DNA of 61,019 nucleotides from contig JADKBK010000011.1 in the NCBI GenBank assembly GCA_016715075.1, forward strand, positions 1 through 61,019, in the 5' to 3' direction. A program made the position numbers and the translations under genes. Of this stretch, positions 13,301-19,033 are shown one piece after another (the stretch's first letter is position 1; each line of letters begins with the position of its first letter). Source of the stretch: Bacteroidales bacterium (GTDB taxonomy: Bacteria > Bacteroidota > Bacteroidia > Bacteroidales > VadinHA17). The notes under the pieces were generated by a model that saw only the letters and a list, made by a program, of their open reading frames with translations, did no database searches and had not been told where the DNA came from.

Positions 13301-14431
13301 CCATTCCTTACATATCCTGCCGGAGGATTCACATCAGTCAGTACTGGTTCACATACATTGACAGCTCAGAATTCAGCAGGTTGCCTCTCTCCTGTTTCAA
13401 ACATCACGGTAAGTGAACAGCCGCTTTTCACAAATACCTATACCAAAGAGGTATCAGATTACAACGGATTCAATATCAGATGTCAGGGTCAGTCAGATGG
13501 CTTCATCCGGATCATTGTTTCAGGGGCAGCCGATCAGTATTCTTACAGCTGGACGGGTCCGAATAGCTTCACCTCATCTGCAAGTGAGGTAACGGGACTT
13601 GTTGCAGGAGATTATAGCGTAATCATTTCTGACATAGGAGGATGCTCTGCTACCGAAACCTTTACCCTTACTGAACCTGGTCCGCTTGGTCTTACAATTG
13701 AGACCTCACTCAGTCCTGACGGGATAACTAATATCAGTTGTGCTGGTGGAAATACCGGATCAATAACTGCAACTGCGATAAACGGAGCAGGCATAGTCGA
13801 TTATCTTTGGAGTGACGGTACGAACGGGAATGTCAGAACCAACCTCCCGGCCGGTACATATGATATCATAATTACTGACGCAAATAATTGCCGAATGTCG
13901 GAGTCAGTGAATTTAACGGAACCTGAACCAATCTTAATTGACTACGAGGTAACAAGGCCATTCTGTCCTGACATGCCCGATGGAGGAATTTCACTCACAG
14001 TAACAGGTGGTGTCCCCGGAACGGAATATATTTACCTCTGGTCCGATAATTCAACAGGAATGAATATTACAAATATTACTTCAGGAACATATACGGTAAC
14101 TGTAACCGATGCGAATTTATGTTCGGTACAGCAAACTATAGAAGTACATTCACAACAGGATATATGCCTTATAATGAATGATGCAATATCACCCAACGGA
14201 GACCTTATAAATGAAGTATGGAATATTGGCAATATCAATTTATATCCTTCAATGGAAGTAACGATACTCAACAGGTGGGGTCAGTCAGTCTGGAAGTCCG
14301 GAAGAGGCTATCGTGTTGCATGGGATCGAAAGAGCAATGGAGCTGAGCTTCCTGTAGACTCATACCACTATGTGATCGATCTGCACAACGGTTCGAAACC
14401 TATTGTAGGCGATATTCCAATTGTCAGATAA
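1..14431 (+). CDS. Giant SprB-like repeat adhesin with type B T9SS C-terminal domain (5' end outside window; several frameshifts)
   Basis: A single secreted surface protein of at least about 4,800 residues is implied once small indels are bridged. Order seen: five 92-residue Ig-like units with a YQWYNGAALIPGA core; two units of the third type; nine 151-residue double SprB-type units (TVTGGTAPYSFSWSNG core); mixed Ig-like modules at 5.9-7.2 kb; about 24 units of 83 residues (GLPATGTWTINPG core); divergent SprB-type units; and a gliding-motility-associated C-terminal domain (CHU_C type) containing SPNGD and ILNRWG. Lysine and arginine are almost absent from the repeats. The family is exported by T9SS and serves adhesion or gliding. 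The frame breaks near 89, 250, 277, 1078-1215, 3993, 5207, 5430, 5520, 9886, 11198, 11566 and 11908, mostly one- or two-base deletions relative to sister repeats. No start is visible; the 5' end lies left of base 1. Confidence 0.85.
1157..4084 (+). CDS. Giant adhesin segment: SprB-type repeat region, first open stretch
   Basis: Open reading stretch of the giant adhesin, not a separate gene. It enters at the degraded fifth Ig-like unit, then holds two GLPAG-type units (about 1340-1830) and the first 453-bp double units. Each double unit pairs one module with the core GASDGAIDLTVTGG and one with CNGDADGAINLTVTGG, both ending SATV. It ends because one C is missing at about 3993, where the text reads TCCGGGTCTCTGC instead of TCCGGGCTCTCTGC as in every sister copy. 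The apparent start methionine is inside the repeat and is not a real translation start. Confidence 0.7.
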   Translation: MEQHRIRWYNGLLDTGTSAIYFGALANGDDINVQMTSNAPCVSGSPAASNVVTMTIEVLSAPTLGLITHPTCANATGSVVLTGLPAGNWTINPGSISGSGPNTTVTGLSAGTYNYSVTNAAGCTSLLSADIVIDSQPVIPTAPVNGGITQPTCADPTGSVLLNGLPGSGTWTINPGSVSGTGTSQTISGLAPGIYNFTVTNSDGCISPATTLTVNNIPTAPTASTNVTNASSVGASDGAIDLTVTGGTAPYSFSWSNGATTEDISGLNAGTYSVTITDANGCTTSASATVNENAAPINTSTSVTNVTCNGDADGAINLTVTGGTPPYSFSWSNGDATEDISGLSAGTYNVTITDNDGTTANASATVSEPSALNTATNVTDASSVGASDGAVDLTVTGGTAPYSFSWSNGATTEDISGLNAGTYNVTITDGNGCTTSASATVNENASAINTSTAVTNVTCNGDADGAINLTVTGGTPPYSFSWSNGDATEDISGLSAGTYNVTITDNDGTTANASATVSEPSALNTATNVTDASSVGASDGAIDLTVTGGTAPYSFSWSNGATTEDISGLNAGTYSVTITDANGCTTSASATVSENASAINTSTAVTNVTCNGDADGAINLTVTGGTPPYSFSWSNGDATEDISGLSAGTYNVTITDNDGTTANASATVSEPSALNTATNVTDASSVGASDGAIDLTVTGGTAPYSFSWSNGATTEDISGLNAGTYNVTITDANGCTTSASATVNENTSPIYASIVVTNATCNGDADGVIDLTVTGITGPYSFSWSNGDATEDISGLSAGTYSVTITDNDGTTANASATISEPSALNTATNVTDASSVGASYGAIDLTVTGGTAPYSFSWSNGATTEDISGLNAGTYNVTITDANGCTTSASATVNENAAPINTSTAVTNVTCNGDADGAINLTVTGGTPPYSFSWSNGDATEDISGSLQVLTTLQLLITTEPLQMQVLPSVSLPH
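1822..5890 (+). repeat. Tandem array of nine 453-bp double-module units
   Basis: The anchor CCGTGGGTGCTTCC occurs at 1851, 2304, 2757, 3210, 3663, 4115, 4568, 5018 and 5469. The spacing is 453 bp except where bases are missing (452, 450, 451). Each unit is two SprB-type modules (151 residues). Copies differ by scattered substitutions only, which implies recent amplification or gene conversion. Confidence 0.92.
4099..5214 (+). CDS. Giant adhesin segment: SprB-type repeat region, second open stretch
   Basis: Continuation of the 453-bp double-module array in the next frame. One copy here lacks three bases at about 4686 (AGTDIT instead of AGTYNVT), an in-frame loss. The stretch closes at 5214 because one T is missing at about 5207 (GCTTCGCG against GCTTCTGCG in sister copies). 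Two further one-base losses near 5430 and 5520 return the sequence to the same frame by 5530, so the frame read upstream of 5207 resumes and runs on to 9939. Confidence 0.7.
   Translation: MTDASSVGASDGAVDLTVTGGTAPYSFSWSNGATTEDISGLNAGTYSVTITDANGCTTSASATVNENAAPINTSTVVTNVTCNGDADGAINLTVTGGTPPYSFSWSNGDATEDISGLSAGTYNVTITDNDGTTANASATVSEPSALNTATNVTDASSVGASDGAVDLTVTGGTAPYSFSWSNGATTEDISGLNAGTDITITDGNGCTTSASATVNENASAINTSTAVTNVTCNGDADGAINLTVTGGTPPYSFSWSNGDATEDISGLSAGTYNVTITDNDGTTANASATVSEPSALNTATNVTDASSVGASDGAIDLTVTGGTAPYSFSWSNGATTEDISGLNAGTYNVTITDGNGCTTSASATVSENASR
5983..9939 (+). CDS. Giant adhesin segment: Ig-like modules and first half of the 83-residue array
   Basis: Longest open stretch of the giant adhesin (about 1,318 residues). 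It opens with cysteine-containing Ig-like modules unlike the flanking arrays (about 5890-7240), then carries the 83-residue units with cores TITQPASC and GLPATGTWTINPG, each ending VVINAAP or similar. It terminates through loss of one T at about 9886 (ATAACTTGATG against ATAACTTTGATG in the copy at 8391). The frame is in fact open from about 5530; the methionine at 5983 is internal. Confidence 0.75.
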   Translation: MDGSGYQTSVTFTGVANGIHSITVRNGSGCSTAGNSFTVSCGCVNGPSLNMSSTSGSTCGTESVTIGGNTFTNATSVSISHDGAGSVSPATAVASPFTFTYIPAAGDEGNTVIITITTDNPSGAPCTPDVAIYTLNVNSIPLAPVSGTITQPTCALATGSVVLSGLPSGNWTINPGAITGSGTSTTLTGLSTGTYNFTVTNAAGCPSPESSDIVIDVQPVTPNVTDQTTSISSGTTFTVTPAGVPAGTTYTWDTPIYTGTVSGGTAQSVPQSAISGTLNGSGTSSYTVTPVSGACTGSSFIVTVTVNSGCVPVTIGVQPTSNSMCATSGNITFSIVANGTSPFTYQWEYNNGGTWAAVANGTPAGAVYTNANTATMSVAGITTSGSYDYRAYITNCSGADNATSNAVTLTTVDTPGTPAVGAITQPSSCASQTGSVVLSGLPATGTWTINPGAITGTGTITTITGLAAATYNFTVSTGTGCTSPQSADVVITPAPGIPATPVLGAVTQPSSCAVPMGSVVLSGLPATGTWTINPGSIAGTGTSTTITNLVPGTYSFTVTSEEGCSSLATANVVINPAPAAPPVPTVGTITQPASCAAPTGSVVLSGLPATGVWTINPGSIAGTGTTTTIANLIPGSYNFSVTSEAGCISLATSPVVINAAPVAPPAPIIGTITQPASCAAPTGSVVLTGLPATGTWTINPGAIAGTGTTVTIANLSPGTYNFNVTSEPGCISVESASVVINPAPVAPTAPIIGVITQPASCIATTGSVVLNGLPATGIWTINPGAISGTGTTVTIANLTPGTYNFDVTSAAGCISRASADVIINDAPAAPTAPIVGTITQPASCIATTGSVVLNGLPATGTWTINPGGITGTGTTTTISNLAPGTYNFTIWSDPGCISNASADIIINDPPAAPTAPVVGTITQPVTCAATTGSVVLTGLPATGTWTINPGAITGTGTSTTIANLIPGTYTFSVTSAAGCISNPSADVIINSPPPAPTAPIVGTVTQPSSCAAPTGTVVLNGLPATGTWTINPGSIAGTGTSATITNLIPGTYSFNVTSEAGCISLPSSEVVINDAPATLAPIIGTITQPASCAVPNGSVVLSGLPATGTWTINPGAIAGTGTTTTIANLIPGSYNFYVTNEAGCISFASATVVINAAPLAPAAPIIGTVTQPASCAAPAGSIVLNGLPATGTWTINPGAIAGTGTTTTLTNLAPGTYSFNVTSEAGCISVESASVVINPAPVAPTAPIIGVITQPASCIATTGSVVLNGLPATGIWTINPGAISGTGTTVTIANLTPGTYNLMSPAPPGVYRVHQLML
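6400..13180 (+). repeat. Tandem array of about 24 units of 249 bp
   Basis: The motif CAGCCTGCTTCATG or close variants recurs every 249 bp (for example 7753, 8002, 8251, 8500), 83 residues per unit. The array from about 7250 to 13180 holds about 24 units; one more sits at about 6412, and two related units lie at 1340-1830. Higher-order copies: 7481-9006 matches 10963-12485 almost exactly, and 9637-10496 is a third copy of the last 0.86 kb. The offsets are whole numbers of units apart from small indels. Confidence 0.9.
9975..11276 (+). CDS. Giant adhesin segment: 83-residue array, second stretch
   Basis: Continuation of the 83-residue array after the frame change near 9886. It holds about five units and ends after a local change near 11198 (CACCCAGGCTCC against CACCTGCGGCTCC in the sister copy at 7710). 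Two short open stretches, 11153-11572 and 11674-11934, carry the next units, with a missing G at about 11566 and a missing CG at about 11908. Confidence 0.65.
   Translation: MGTITQPASCIATTGSVVLNGLPATGTWTINPGGITGTGTTTTISNLAPGTYNFTIWSDPGCISNASADIIINDPPAAPTAPVVGTITQPVTCAATTGSVVLTGLPATGTWTINPGAITGTGTSTTIPNLIPGTYSFSVTSAEGCISNPSADVIINSPPPAPTAPIVGTVTQPSACASPTGTVVLNGLPATGTWTINPGGVTGTGTTTTILNLVPGTYRFNITSAAGCISLPSTDVIIISPPGTPAAPIIGTIIQPSSCTATTGSVVLNGLPATGTWTINPGAITGTGTTATIPNLIAGTYNFTVTIESGCTSLASASVVIDVPSSIPATPVLGAVTQPSSCAVPMGSVVLSGLPATGTWTINPGSIAGTGTSTTITNLVPGTYSFTVTSEEGCSSLATANVVINPAPRLRRYQQSAQSHSLLHAQHQQAVWY
11774..14431 (+). CDS. Giant adhesin segment: array end, SprB-type units and T9SS type B C-terminal domain
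   Basis: Last stretch of the giant adhesin; the frame is correct from about 11910. It contains the last 83-residue units (to about 13180), an Ig-like module, then three more divergent SprB-type modules (13430-14150; for example YSWTGP and YLWSDGTNG), and an 85-residue gliding-motility-associated C-terminal domain from about 14170, with NDAISPNGD, MEVTILNRWGQ and a closing VGDIPIVR. This is the conserved T9SS type B cargo signal (CHU_C type). The stop is TAA at 14429-14431, 19 bases before the PorP/SprF start, so the two genes are probably co-transcribed. Confidence 0.85.
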   Translation: MVCLLQEYGLLIRGQYQEQGQPLLLQISLPAPITLMSPAPPGVYRASADVIINDAPAAPTAPIVGTITQPASCIATTGSVVLNGLPATGTWTINPGGITGTGTTTTISNLAPGTYNFTIWSDPGCISNASADIIINDPPAAPTAPVVGTITQPVTCAATTGSVVLTGLPATGTWTINPGAITGTGTSTTIPNLIPGTYSFSVTSAEGCISNPSADVIINSPPPAPTAPIVGTVTQPSACAVPTGTVVLNGLPATGTWTINPGGVTGTGTTTTILNLIPGTYSFNVTSEAGCISLPSTVIVIISPPGTPATPTIGLITHPSSCASITGSVILNGLPPTETWIINPGSVNGTGSSATIPNLVAGTYNFTISIESGCTSLPTADVVINPAPGAPPAPVAGTIIQPTSCSATTGTVILNGLPATGPWIITPGSITGTGTSTTITGLTGGTYNFIVSNAEGCSSAPSADIIIDSTWGTPIAPQYIVTDPTCSTTTGTITVTSDTEGLTFSFDGGPFLTYPAGGFTSVSTGSHTLTAQNSAGCLSPVSNITVSEQPLFTNTYTKEVSDYNGFNIRCQGQSDGFIRIIVSGAADQYSYSWTGPNSFTSSASEVTGLVAGDYSVIISDIGGCSATETFTLTEPGPLGLTIETSLSPDGITNISCAGGNTGSITATAINGAGIVDYLWSDGTNGNVRTNLPAGTYDIIITDANNCRMSESVNLTEPEPILIDYEVTRPFCPDMPDGGISLTVTGGVPGTEYIYLWSDNSTGMNITNITSGTYTVTVTDANLCSVQQTIEVHSQQDICLIMNDAISPNGDLINEVWNIGNINLYPSMEVTILNRWGQSVWKSGRGYRVAWDRKSNGAELPVDSYHYVIDLHNGSKPIVGDIPIVR

Positions 14432-14450
14432 TTAACATGAATAAACAACC

Positions 14451-15449
14451 ATGAAAAAGCTGGCATTTATCATAATAACAATCGCTTTCTGGCAGGTCGC
14501 ACCTGCACAGCAGCTGCCAATTTACAGCCAGTACCTGTATAACAAGTTCCTGATCAATCCGGCTCATGCAGGAAGTGACGGATATACAAGTGTTAACCTT
14601 ACGGCAAGGGAGCAGTGGATAGGATATTCCGGTGCTCCCAGAACCTATTCACTAAGCTGGCAAACAAGATTTCTTAAGAAACCTTATGAAGTAAAGCAAA
14701 AATCATCCAGTCGTACGAGATACAGGCCAAAAACTGACGGAAGGGTTGGTCTTGGTGCATATATTTTCAGTGACAGGAACGGTCTCATTCAAAGAACCGG
14801 GTTTCAGGCTTCCTATGCGTATCACATGTGGATCCAGAACAACACCCAGGTATCTCTGGGTATTGCCGCTACCGGTTATCATTTTATTATCAATGCAGAT
14901 CAGGGAAGCTTTGAAGATCCAAGTGAACCATGGCTTACTGATAACCTGCGCAGAGGCGTTTTTGTCCCTGATGCTGATTTTGGGATTTACCTCCTTAATC
15001 CCAGATTCGACTTCGGATTCTCTGCCCAGCAATTGTTCGGGGCAGCTGCCAAAATAGGTAATTATGCATACAGGAATTTCCATATGAACAGGCATTTCTA
15101 TACTTTCGGATCATACTATCTGCCTATTGCAAGCAAACAGGAACTGGAGCCATCTGTTCTCGTCAAGATGTCGGAAGAGCTAAGGCCCCAGGCCGATCTT
15201 GGCCTGACCTATATTTATGACCAGAGCCTGTGGACAGGTTTAACTTATAGAACCGGCGGAGGAATTATAGCAAACATCCGACTTAAATATGTTCCAAAAC
15301 ATACCACCAAAACGGCAATGTTTTTCGGATATGCCGTGGATTTTACCCTTAACCAGATCCAGAGAGTTACATATGGAACTCATGAACTGACCCTGGCAAT
15401 CAAATTCGGAGACAGCTCCAGAAAATACAGGTGGCTCGACAGGTATTAA
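14451..15449 (+). CDS. PorP/SprF family type IX secretion membrane protein
   Basis: 332 residues with a signal peptide (MKKLAFIIITIAFWQ...) and the family's opening signature QLPIYSQYLYNKFLINPA followed by AREQWIGYSGAP. PorP/SprF proteins are outer-membrane beta barrels needed to secrete or anchor large T9SS type B cargo such as SprB. The gene begins 19 bases after the giant adhesin stop, so the pair is cargo plus dedicated partner. The length fits the family (about 300-340). The C-terminus ends in alternating hydrophobic strands (THELTLAIKFG). The start ATG follows an A-rich leader with no strong Shine-Dalgarno sequence, as is normal in Bacteroidetes. Which family member it resembles most cannot be told here. 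Confidence 0.92.
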   Translation: MKKLAFIIITIAFWQVAPAQQLPIYSQYLYNKFLINPAHAGSDGYTSVNLTAREQWIGYSGAPRTYSLSWQTRFLKKPYEVKQKSSSRTRYRPKTDGRVGLGAYIFSDRNGLIQRTGFQASYAYHMWIQNNTQVSLGIAATGYHFIINADQGSFEDPSEPWLTDNLRRGVFVPDADFGIYLLNPRFDFGFSAQQLFGAAAKIGNYAYRNFHMNRHFYTFGSYYLPIASKQELEPSVLVKMSEELRPQADLGLTYIYDQSLWTGLTYRTGGGIIANIRLKYVPKHTTKTAMFFGYAVDFTLNQIQRVTYGTHELTLAIKFGDSSRKYRWLDRY

Positions 15450-15461
15450 TCAGTGGGGTTT

Positions 15462-15485
15462 AGAGGTGTTGCATGCAACACCTCT
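15462..15485. terminator. Perfect 24-bp palindrome after porP/sprF
   Basis: The half-site AGAGGTGTTGCA is followed directly by its reverse complement, 13 bases after the porP/sprF stop. No T run follows, so it is either a hairpin that protects the mRNA 3' end, a weak terminator, or a protein-binding site. Confidence 0.4.
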
Positions 15486-15544
15486 GCAATCAGTCATTGT
15501 CTCTGTAATCATACACTGTTTTACGTAAGGATAAATCCCCGATG

Positions 15545-15579
15545 TTTGTTCATATTCCGAAAACCCTTAACTTTCGGAA
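15545..15579 (+). promoter_or_regulatory. Promoter with overlapping inverted repeat before the aldo/keto reductase gene
   Basis: TTTG at 15545-15548, a 19-base spacer and TAACTTTC at 15568-15575 match the Bacteroidetes -33/-7 pattern (TTTG, about 19 bases, TAnnTTTG) except for the last base. An inverted repeat, TTCCGAAA (15555-15562) with TTTCGGAA (15572-15579), spans the -7 element, so a repressor could cover it (inference). Confidence 0.45.
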
Positions 15580-15607
15580 ATGATCTGAACATAAAATTAC
15601 CTTATAT

Positions 15608-16579
15608 ATGAAATACAGAAAACTTGGCAGAACAAACTGGGATATAAGTGAAATAGGCTACGGAATGTGGGGTATGGCCGGATGGACCGGTTCTGATGAT
15701 GCGGAATCGGCCAGATCGCTTCAGCTTGCAGTTGACATGGGATGCACATTTTTTGATACTGCATGGGGATATGGAAACGGGAAAAGTGAGAGAATTCTTG
15801 GAGACCTTATCAGGGCCAACAAGGATAAAAAACTCTACACTGCAACCAAAATGCCTCCGAAGAATTTCAAATGGCCAAGCCGGCGCGAATTCACACTAAA
15901 TGACTGTTTCCCTCCTGACCATATTCAGAGATACGTCGAAAAAAGTCTCTATAATGCAGGATTGGATTCATTTGACCTGATGCAGTTCCATACATGGGAA
16001 GACTCATGGCTTGAGGATGACAGGGGAATAAAAAAAATGATGGAGCTCAAAGAACAGGGTCTTTTTCATTCCATCGGTATCAGCCTCAACAGGTGGGAAC
16101 CATGGAATGGCGTTAAAGCGGTGAAGAGCGGATTGATTGATGTTGTTCAGGTCATCTATAATATTTTCGATCAGAATCCCAGGGATGAACTTTTTCCAGC
16201 TTGCAGGGAGATGAATGTAGGGGTAATAGCGAGGGTTCCCTTTGATGAAGGTTCTCTGACAGGAACACTCACCAAAGAAACCAGGTGGCCTGAAGGCGAC
16301 TGGAGGAATACCTATTATGTTCCTGAAAACCTGATTCCTTCCGTTGAACATGCTGATGCCCTGAAACCACTTATTCCAAATGGCATTTCAATGTCAGAAA
16401 TGGCGCTTCGTTTCATCCTGGCTGAACCAACCGTAAGTACAATAATCCCGGGGATGCGCAAGACTGAACATACTAAAAATAACCTTAACGCAAGTGACGC
16501 AGGGCTGCTGGATCCCGACCTGATGAAAGAGCTGGAAAAACACCGCTGGGACAGAGAACCACAGAAATGGTCACAGTAA
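15608..16579 (+). CDS. Aldo/keto reductase
   Basis: 323 residues covering the full NADPH-dependent aldo/keto reductase barrel. The catalytic tetrad is visible: Asp50 and Tyr55 in FDTAWGYG, Lys81 in TATKMPP, and His128 in LMQFHTWED. A C-terminal cofactor-binding segment reads STIIPGMRKTEHTKNN. The N-terminal KYRKLGRTNWDISEIGYG is typical of the YghZ/general stress AKR subgroup. The enzyme is cytosolic; its carbonyl substrate cannot be predicted. It is transcribed alone, with its own promoter about 35 bases upstream and a separate promoter-like element before the next gene. Confidence 0.93.
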   Translation: MKYRKLGRTNWDISEIGYGMWGMAGWTGSDDAESARSLQLAVDMGCTFFDTAWGYGNGKSERILGDLIRANKDKKLYTATKMPPKNFKWPSRREFTLNDCFPPDHIQRYVEKSLYNAGLDSFDLMQFHTWEDSWLEDDRGIKKMMELKEQGLFHSIGISLNRWEPWNGVKAVKSGLIDVVQVIYNIFDQNPRDELFPACREMNVGVIARVPFDEGSLTGTLTKETRWPEGDWRNTYYVPENLIPSVEHADALKPLIPNGISMSEMALRFILAEPTVSTIIPGMRKTEHTKNNLNASDAGLLDPDLMKELEKHRWDREPQKWSQ

Positions 16580-16651
16580 TATTCATAAAGCAGAAAAGAT
16601 TACTTTTCCGGATGAATTGGCAATTTAAGACTCTGGTAAAAGGTTTTTTTA

Positions 16652-16659
16652 TACTTTTG
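16652..16659 (+). promoter_or_regulatory. Bacteroidetes -7 element before the 16684 lipoprotein gene
   Basis: TACTTTTG matches TAnnTTTG and lies 24 bases before the ATG. A clear -33 TTTG at the right distance is not seen. Confidence 0.4.
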
Positions 16660-16683
16660 TAGTAACAAAGATAAACAGCCTGT

Positions 16684-17595
16684 ATGAAAGGTAAAACAAT
16701 ACTATTTGTACTTTTTATCATCTTCTGTTTCTCATGCAGGAACTCATCAAAAAAGACAGAGGAGTTTGTATTTCCTGAAAATGATACAATCCCTGTTTCA
16801 GAAGCTGAAAAACTGAGCCCGGAAGCTATTGCAGACATCTCAAGGAATATATCTTCACCCGTTGAGATTGCTAATCTGCTGCAATTGCTTGAGGTTCCTT
16901 TTTCTCAAAAATATCTGGCATCATCAATAGATCCCAATAAACGGAGTTCCGATTTTGACAAAGCCCTGAAATTGGGTATCCTTGGCGCTGACCTTGGATA
17001 TCTTAACATGTATGAAAAGACAGGATCTTCACTCGACATGCTCTCTTCCATAAGAAAGGTTGCAGAGGATATTAATGTAGGTCAGTTTTTTGATTTTGAA
17101 TCAATTAAAAGGCTTTCTCACAACAGGTCAAATCTTGACTCGCTGCTGTATATTTCAATTGACTCATATAATCAGATTGACAATTACCTCAGGGCAAATA
17201 ACAGAGGTCAGATATCAGCCCTCATGATAGTCGGTGTCTGGATTGAAGGTCAATACCTGGCAACTCAGGTGGTCAGCCAGGTCTCCGATAAAAGGCTCAG
17301 CGACAGGATCGGTGAACAGAAGATCATATTAAATGACCTCCTGCTTCTTATAAATCCATATTGCGATCGTGACGATGACTTCAGATCTCTTTGCTCGGAC
17401 CTTCAGAAAATTAAGGATGCTTACCGCCCCGTCAGAATCACATACACCCAGGGGAATCCTGTCAGTGAAGAAAAAGACGAAGGCCTGGTAATTACCCAGA
17501 CTGAAACCAGCGTTGTTGAAATGTCAAAGGAACAACTTGACTCCATAATAGAGATTACCAAAATTATCAGGAACAGACTAATTTCAAATGATTAG
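16684..17595 (+). CDS. Hypothetical lipoprotein, Bacteroidetes type
   Basis: 303 residues. The N-terminus MKGKTILFVLFIIFCFSC has a hydrophobic segment and a lipobox-like FSC with Cys18, so it is predicted to be a periplasmic lipoprotein. The rest is mostly helical with few aromatic residues, including a stretch at about 180-215 (ALMIVGVWIEGQYLATQVV). I do not recognise a named domain. The next gene starts inside this gene's last codons (8-base overlap), which indicates translational coupling and a shared role. A -7 element lies just upstream. Confidence 0.8.
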   Translation: MKGKTILFVLFIIFCFSCRNSSKKTEEFVFPENDTIPVSEAEKLSPEAIADISRNISSPVEIANLLQLLEVPFSQKYLASSIDPNKRSSDFDKALKLGILGADLGYLNMYEKTGSSLDMLSSIRKVAEDINVGQFFDFESIKRLSHNRSNLDSLLYISIDSYNQIDNYLRANNRGQISALMIVGVWIEGQYLATQVVSQVSDKRLSDRIGEQKIILNDLLLLINPYCDRDDDFRSLCSDLQKIKDAYRPVRITYTQGNPVSEEKDEGLVITQTETSVVEMSKEQLDSIIEITKIIRNRLISND

Positions 17596-18031
17596 TATGA
17601 GAAAAAAAGTATGTTTTCTTCTAGGACTTTTTACGATCAGCATTGTCTCCTTTGGACAGATGACTGATCCGCTTTTACGTAATTGCGCTTTGAATGCCGG
17701 GGCTAAAGCCAGATATCTGAAGGATTTCAGGATTCAGCTTGGAAAAACGACAACTCAGGGAGAACTTAGGTATAAAGCAAATATCTCCCTCTGGAAAAAT
17801 ACCAAATACCGCTTCACCCTCTGTAACTCTGATGATTCAACAGGAGAGCTGATACTTAATCTCAAAGACGATTCAGAAAAGCTGGTTGTCTCATCATACG
17901 ACCCTAAAACCGGCAGGACATATCATTCTATAGATTTTTTGTGCAATAAAAGCGGAATATACCAGCTTAATTATGACTTCCTAGGGGGACAACCTGGCTC
18001 CGGAGTGGGCGTTGTCTCAATTATAGAGTAA
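17588..18031 (+). CDS. Small secreted protein, function unknown
   Basis: 147 residues with a signal peptide ending about SFGQ. The mature part is beta-rich (YRFTLCNSDDSTGELILNL, YQLNYDFLGGQPGSG) and could be a small jelly-roll or C2-like sandwich, but no family is recognised. Two ATGs are possible, 17588 and 17597; the first overlaps the upstream gene by 8 bases and the second (MRKKVCFLLG) gives a more standard signal peptide. It is probably expressed with the lipoprotein gene upstream. It ends two bases before a convergent gene, with no terminator between them. Confidence 0.75.
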   Translation: MISMRKKVCFLLGLFTISIVSFGQMTDPLLRNCALNAGAKARYLKDFRIQLGKTTTQGELRYKANISLWKNTKYRFTLCNSDDSTGELILNLKDDSEKLVVSSYDPKTGRTYHSIDFLCNKSGIYQLNYDFLGGQPGSGVGVVSIIE

Positions 18032-18033
18032 TA

Positions 18034-19029
18034 TCATATAAAGTAAGAAACCTGAATTGCCAGGATAATAAGAAGAAGTAGAGAAAAGAAGATCTCAGGT
18101 ACAAGTTTCTTTTTTATAAAAACAAAATAGTGAGTCAGTAAATAGCTGGCAGGTATTGCTGATATCCAAACCATTTCCACTGATACCGAAGGCATAATAA
18201 AATATATTCCAACAGAAATAAGCAGACACCAGATAAGAAGTGAAAAAATCTTTCTGGATTTTATCTTCTTTGTATTAAGAAGTGCAAAGAGATATACCAG
18301 GCTGACAATTACTATTAATGAAGTAAAAATAATGGAAACGATGCTAAGCCTGGAAAAAAGATAACCTTCAGTTCTCTGGAAAAGATTACCTGTGATGAGC
18401 CTCTGGAGTGCAATGATATCCCATCCTGCAACATAATAAATACCGAACGTTATAAGATAAGGAGTAATCAGACCCAGTAATGCTAAAAAGACCTCCGGGA
18501 TACTGACTGTCCTGATTAATGCAATCCCAATTATAACAAGACATCCAAACCATATAAGGTTAGCATAGAAGAGACTGCCGGTACTTATAAGCAGTCCGGC
18601 ATCAAAAAAATTACTCCCTACTCCGGGCTTTCTGTAACCGTCTATAATCCGGATCATAGCAACCATAAGTAAGATTGAAGCAGGAAGGGCCGGATTCAGA
18701 GATTGGTATTCAGGAAAAAAACCACTTGCCAGAATATAAAGTAATGCAGGAAGATAGGTACGCTCATTTATAAAAAAACTGGTCGTATTGAAATTCACCA
18801 GAAGAAAAGAGATGAGGATTACTAAAGCCGATGATATGATAACTCCTGGAAGAGATGATTTGCCGGCAAGGGATGTAAGTAATCCAAAAAGAGGCATCGG
18901 ATCAGTGTAAAATTGCGAAGCAGAAACATCTGAAGGATGTATGAATGCATTCATCCAGACAGCAATGAAGATAACTGTTATCAGTACTATTACGCCAGGA
19001 TTGTTTCCTTTAAATATTCGTAGGAGCAT
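18034..19029 (-). CDS. DUF6427-like polytopic membrane protein
   Basis: 331 residues with roughly nine to ten hydrophobic segments (for example VIVLITVIFIAVWMNAFIHP near the N-terminus, and IFFSLLLLIILAIQVSYFI at the end). It is an inner-membrane protein resembling the DUF6427 family of Bacteroidetes. Function is unknown; homologues have sometimes been mislabelled as carotenoid enzymes. The gene starts 4 bases after purD on the same strand, so the two are almost certainly co-transcribed. No catalytic motif is obvious. Confidence 0.75.
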   Translation of the reverse strand: MLLRIFKGNNPGVIVLITVIFIAVWMNAFIHPSDVSASQFYTDPMPLFGLLTSLAGKSSLPGVIISSALVILISFLLVNFNTTSFFINERTYLPALLYILASGFFPEYQSLNPALPASILLMVAMIRIIDGYRKPGVGSNFFDAGLLISTGSLFYANLIWFGCLVIIGIALIRTVSIPEVFLALLGLITPYLITFGIYYVAGWDIIALQRLITGNLFQRTEGYLFSRLSIVSIIFTSLIVIVSLVYLFALLNTKKIKSRKIFSLLIWCLLISVGIYFIMPSVSVEMVWISAIPASYLLTHYFVFIKKKLVPEIFFSLLLLIILAIQVSYFI

Positions 19030-19033
19030 TTAT

